From assembly GCA_900768125.1 (NCBI GenBank), contig CAAGBS010000018.1, positions 1 through 14,098 on the forward strand: DNA of 14,098 nucleotides, read 5' to 3'. The notes beneath the pieces were generated by a model. That model saw only the letters and a program-made list of their open reading frames with translations. It did not search any database and had not been told where the DNA came from. The position numbers and the translations under genes were made by a program. Position 1 is the stretch's first letter. Every line of letters begins with the position of its first letter. Source of the stretch: Oscillospiraceae bacterium. Its GTDB lineage: Bacteria; Bacillota; Clostridia; Oscillospirales; Ruminococcaceae. Below, piece after piece: positions 13,977 to 14,098 of this stretch.

Positions 13977-14098
13977 CTAATGGTCACCTCTAAAAACCTC
14001 ATGTGAGCGAAAATGTGCAGTGCGCACCATCTTCGTCGTCAAACCTCCTCGTAAGGCATACAGCCTTACTTCGTCGGCTTTCCTAGAAGCTGGCACAC
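13977..14098 (-). repeat. Edge repeat-like element with open minus-strand frame
   Basis: On the minus strand a frame enters from the right edge and ends at TAG (13979-13977), reading VPASRKADEVRLYALRGG, then about 20 more residues ending FRGDH. It contains a perfect hairpin GTAAGGC-ATACA-GCCTTAC (14051-14069) and two CTTCGTCG copies. I recall very similar stretches recurring in intergenic DNA of Ruminococcus-type genomes, so a dispersed repeat seems more likely than a gene end. A truncated C-terminus of a neighbouring gene cannot be excluded. Confidence 0.4.

Noticed and set aside
1..14098. CRISPR array, tRNA, rRNA or transposase
   Set aside because: No regularly spaced repeats, no cloverleaf with a CCA-type end, no rRNA landmarks and no transposase motif were found on reading both strands.

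Overview
The window looks like a chromosomal segment of a Gram-positive gut-type Clostridium relative, most likely Oscillospiraceae/Ruminococcus. This is an inference from style: strong AGGAGG-type ribosome binding sites, near-perfect TTGACA-17-TATAAT promoters, moderately GC-rich coding DNA with AT-rich spacers, a PlsY acyltransferase, and multi-hairpin intergenic repeats. No tRNA, rRNA, CRISPR array or transposase was seen.

Layout. Positions 1-80 hold a cluster of three hairpins, one of which can terminate the first gene. 138-2096 (minus) encodes a 652-aa P-loop protein of unknown family with GTPase-like motifs. It diverges from 2257-6234 (plus), a 1325-aa protein joining a long unknown N-terminal region, a CbbX/SpoVK-type AAA+ domain, an FtsH-type AAA+ domain and an M41 zinc metallopeptidase, with no membrane anchor. 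6235-7067 is a long non-coding stretch with a consensus housekeeping promoter, a structured candidate RNA, a three-codon ORF and a second promoter of a different type. 7068-7895 encodes a sigma-70-family factor. 7981-11609 is a tight plus-strand operon: a CbbX-like AAA+ ATPase, an RNA ligase interrupted by an in-frame TAA, and a short DUF4132 (MolR-like) protein, closed by a bidirectional terminator. The minus-strand flank looks unrelated: a six-TM chemoreceptor-like protein (11651-13144), plsY (13332-13940), and at the right edge a repeat-like partial reading frame.

How the genes may work together. Three promoters, ahead of the AAA+/M41 gene, the sigma gene and the AAA+/RNA ligase operon, share an element, GTT(G/T)AC-N18-TATATATT, with identical spacing. 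It differs from the TATAAT/TACAAT promoters also present. The simplest reading is a self-controlled regulon: the sigma factor activates itself, an ATP-driven protease, a second AAA+ remodeller, an RNA ligase and a DUF4132 protein. The parts suggest a protein/RNA quality-control, stress or conflict-response module. That function is inference; only the motifs, arrangement and promoter similarity are seen directly.
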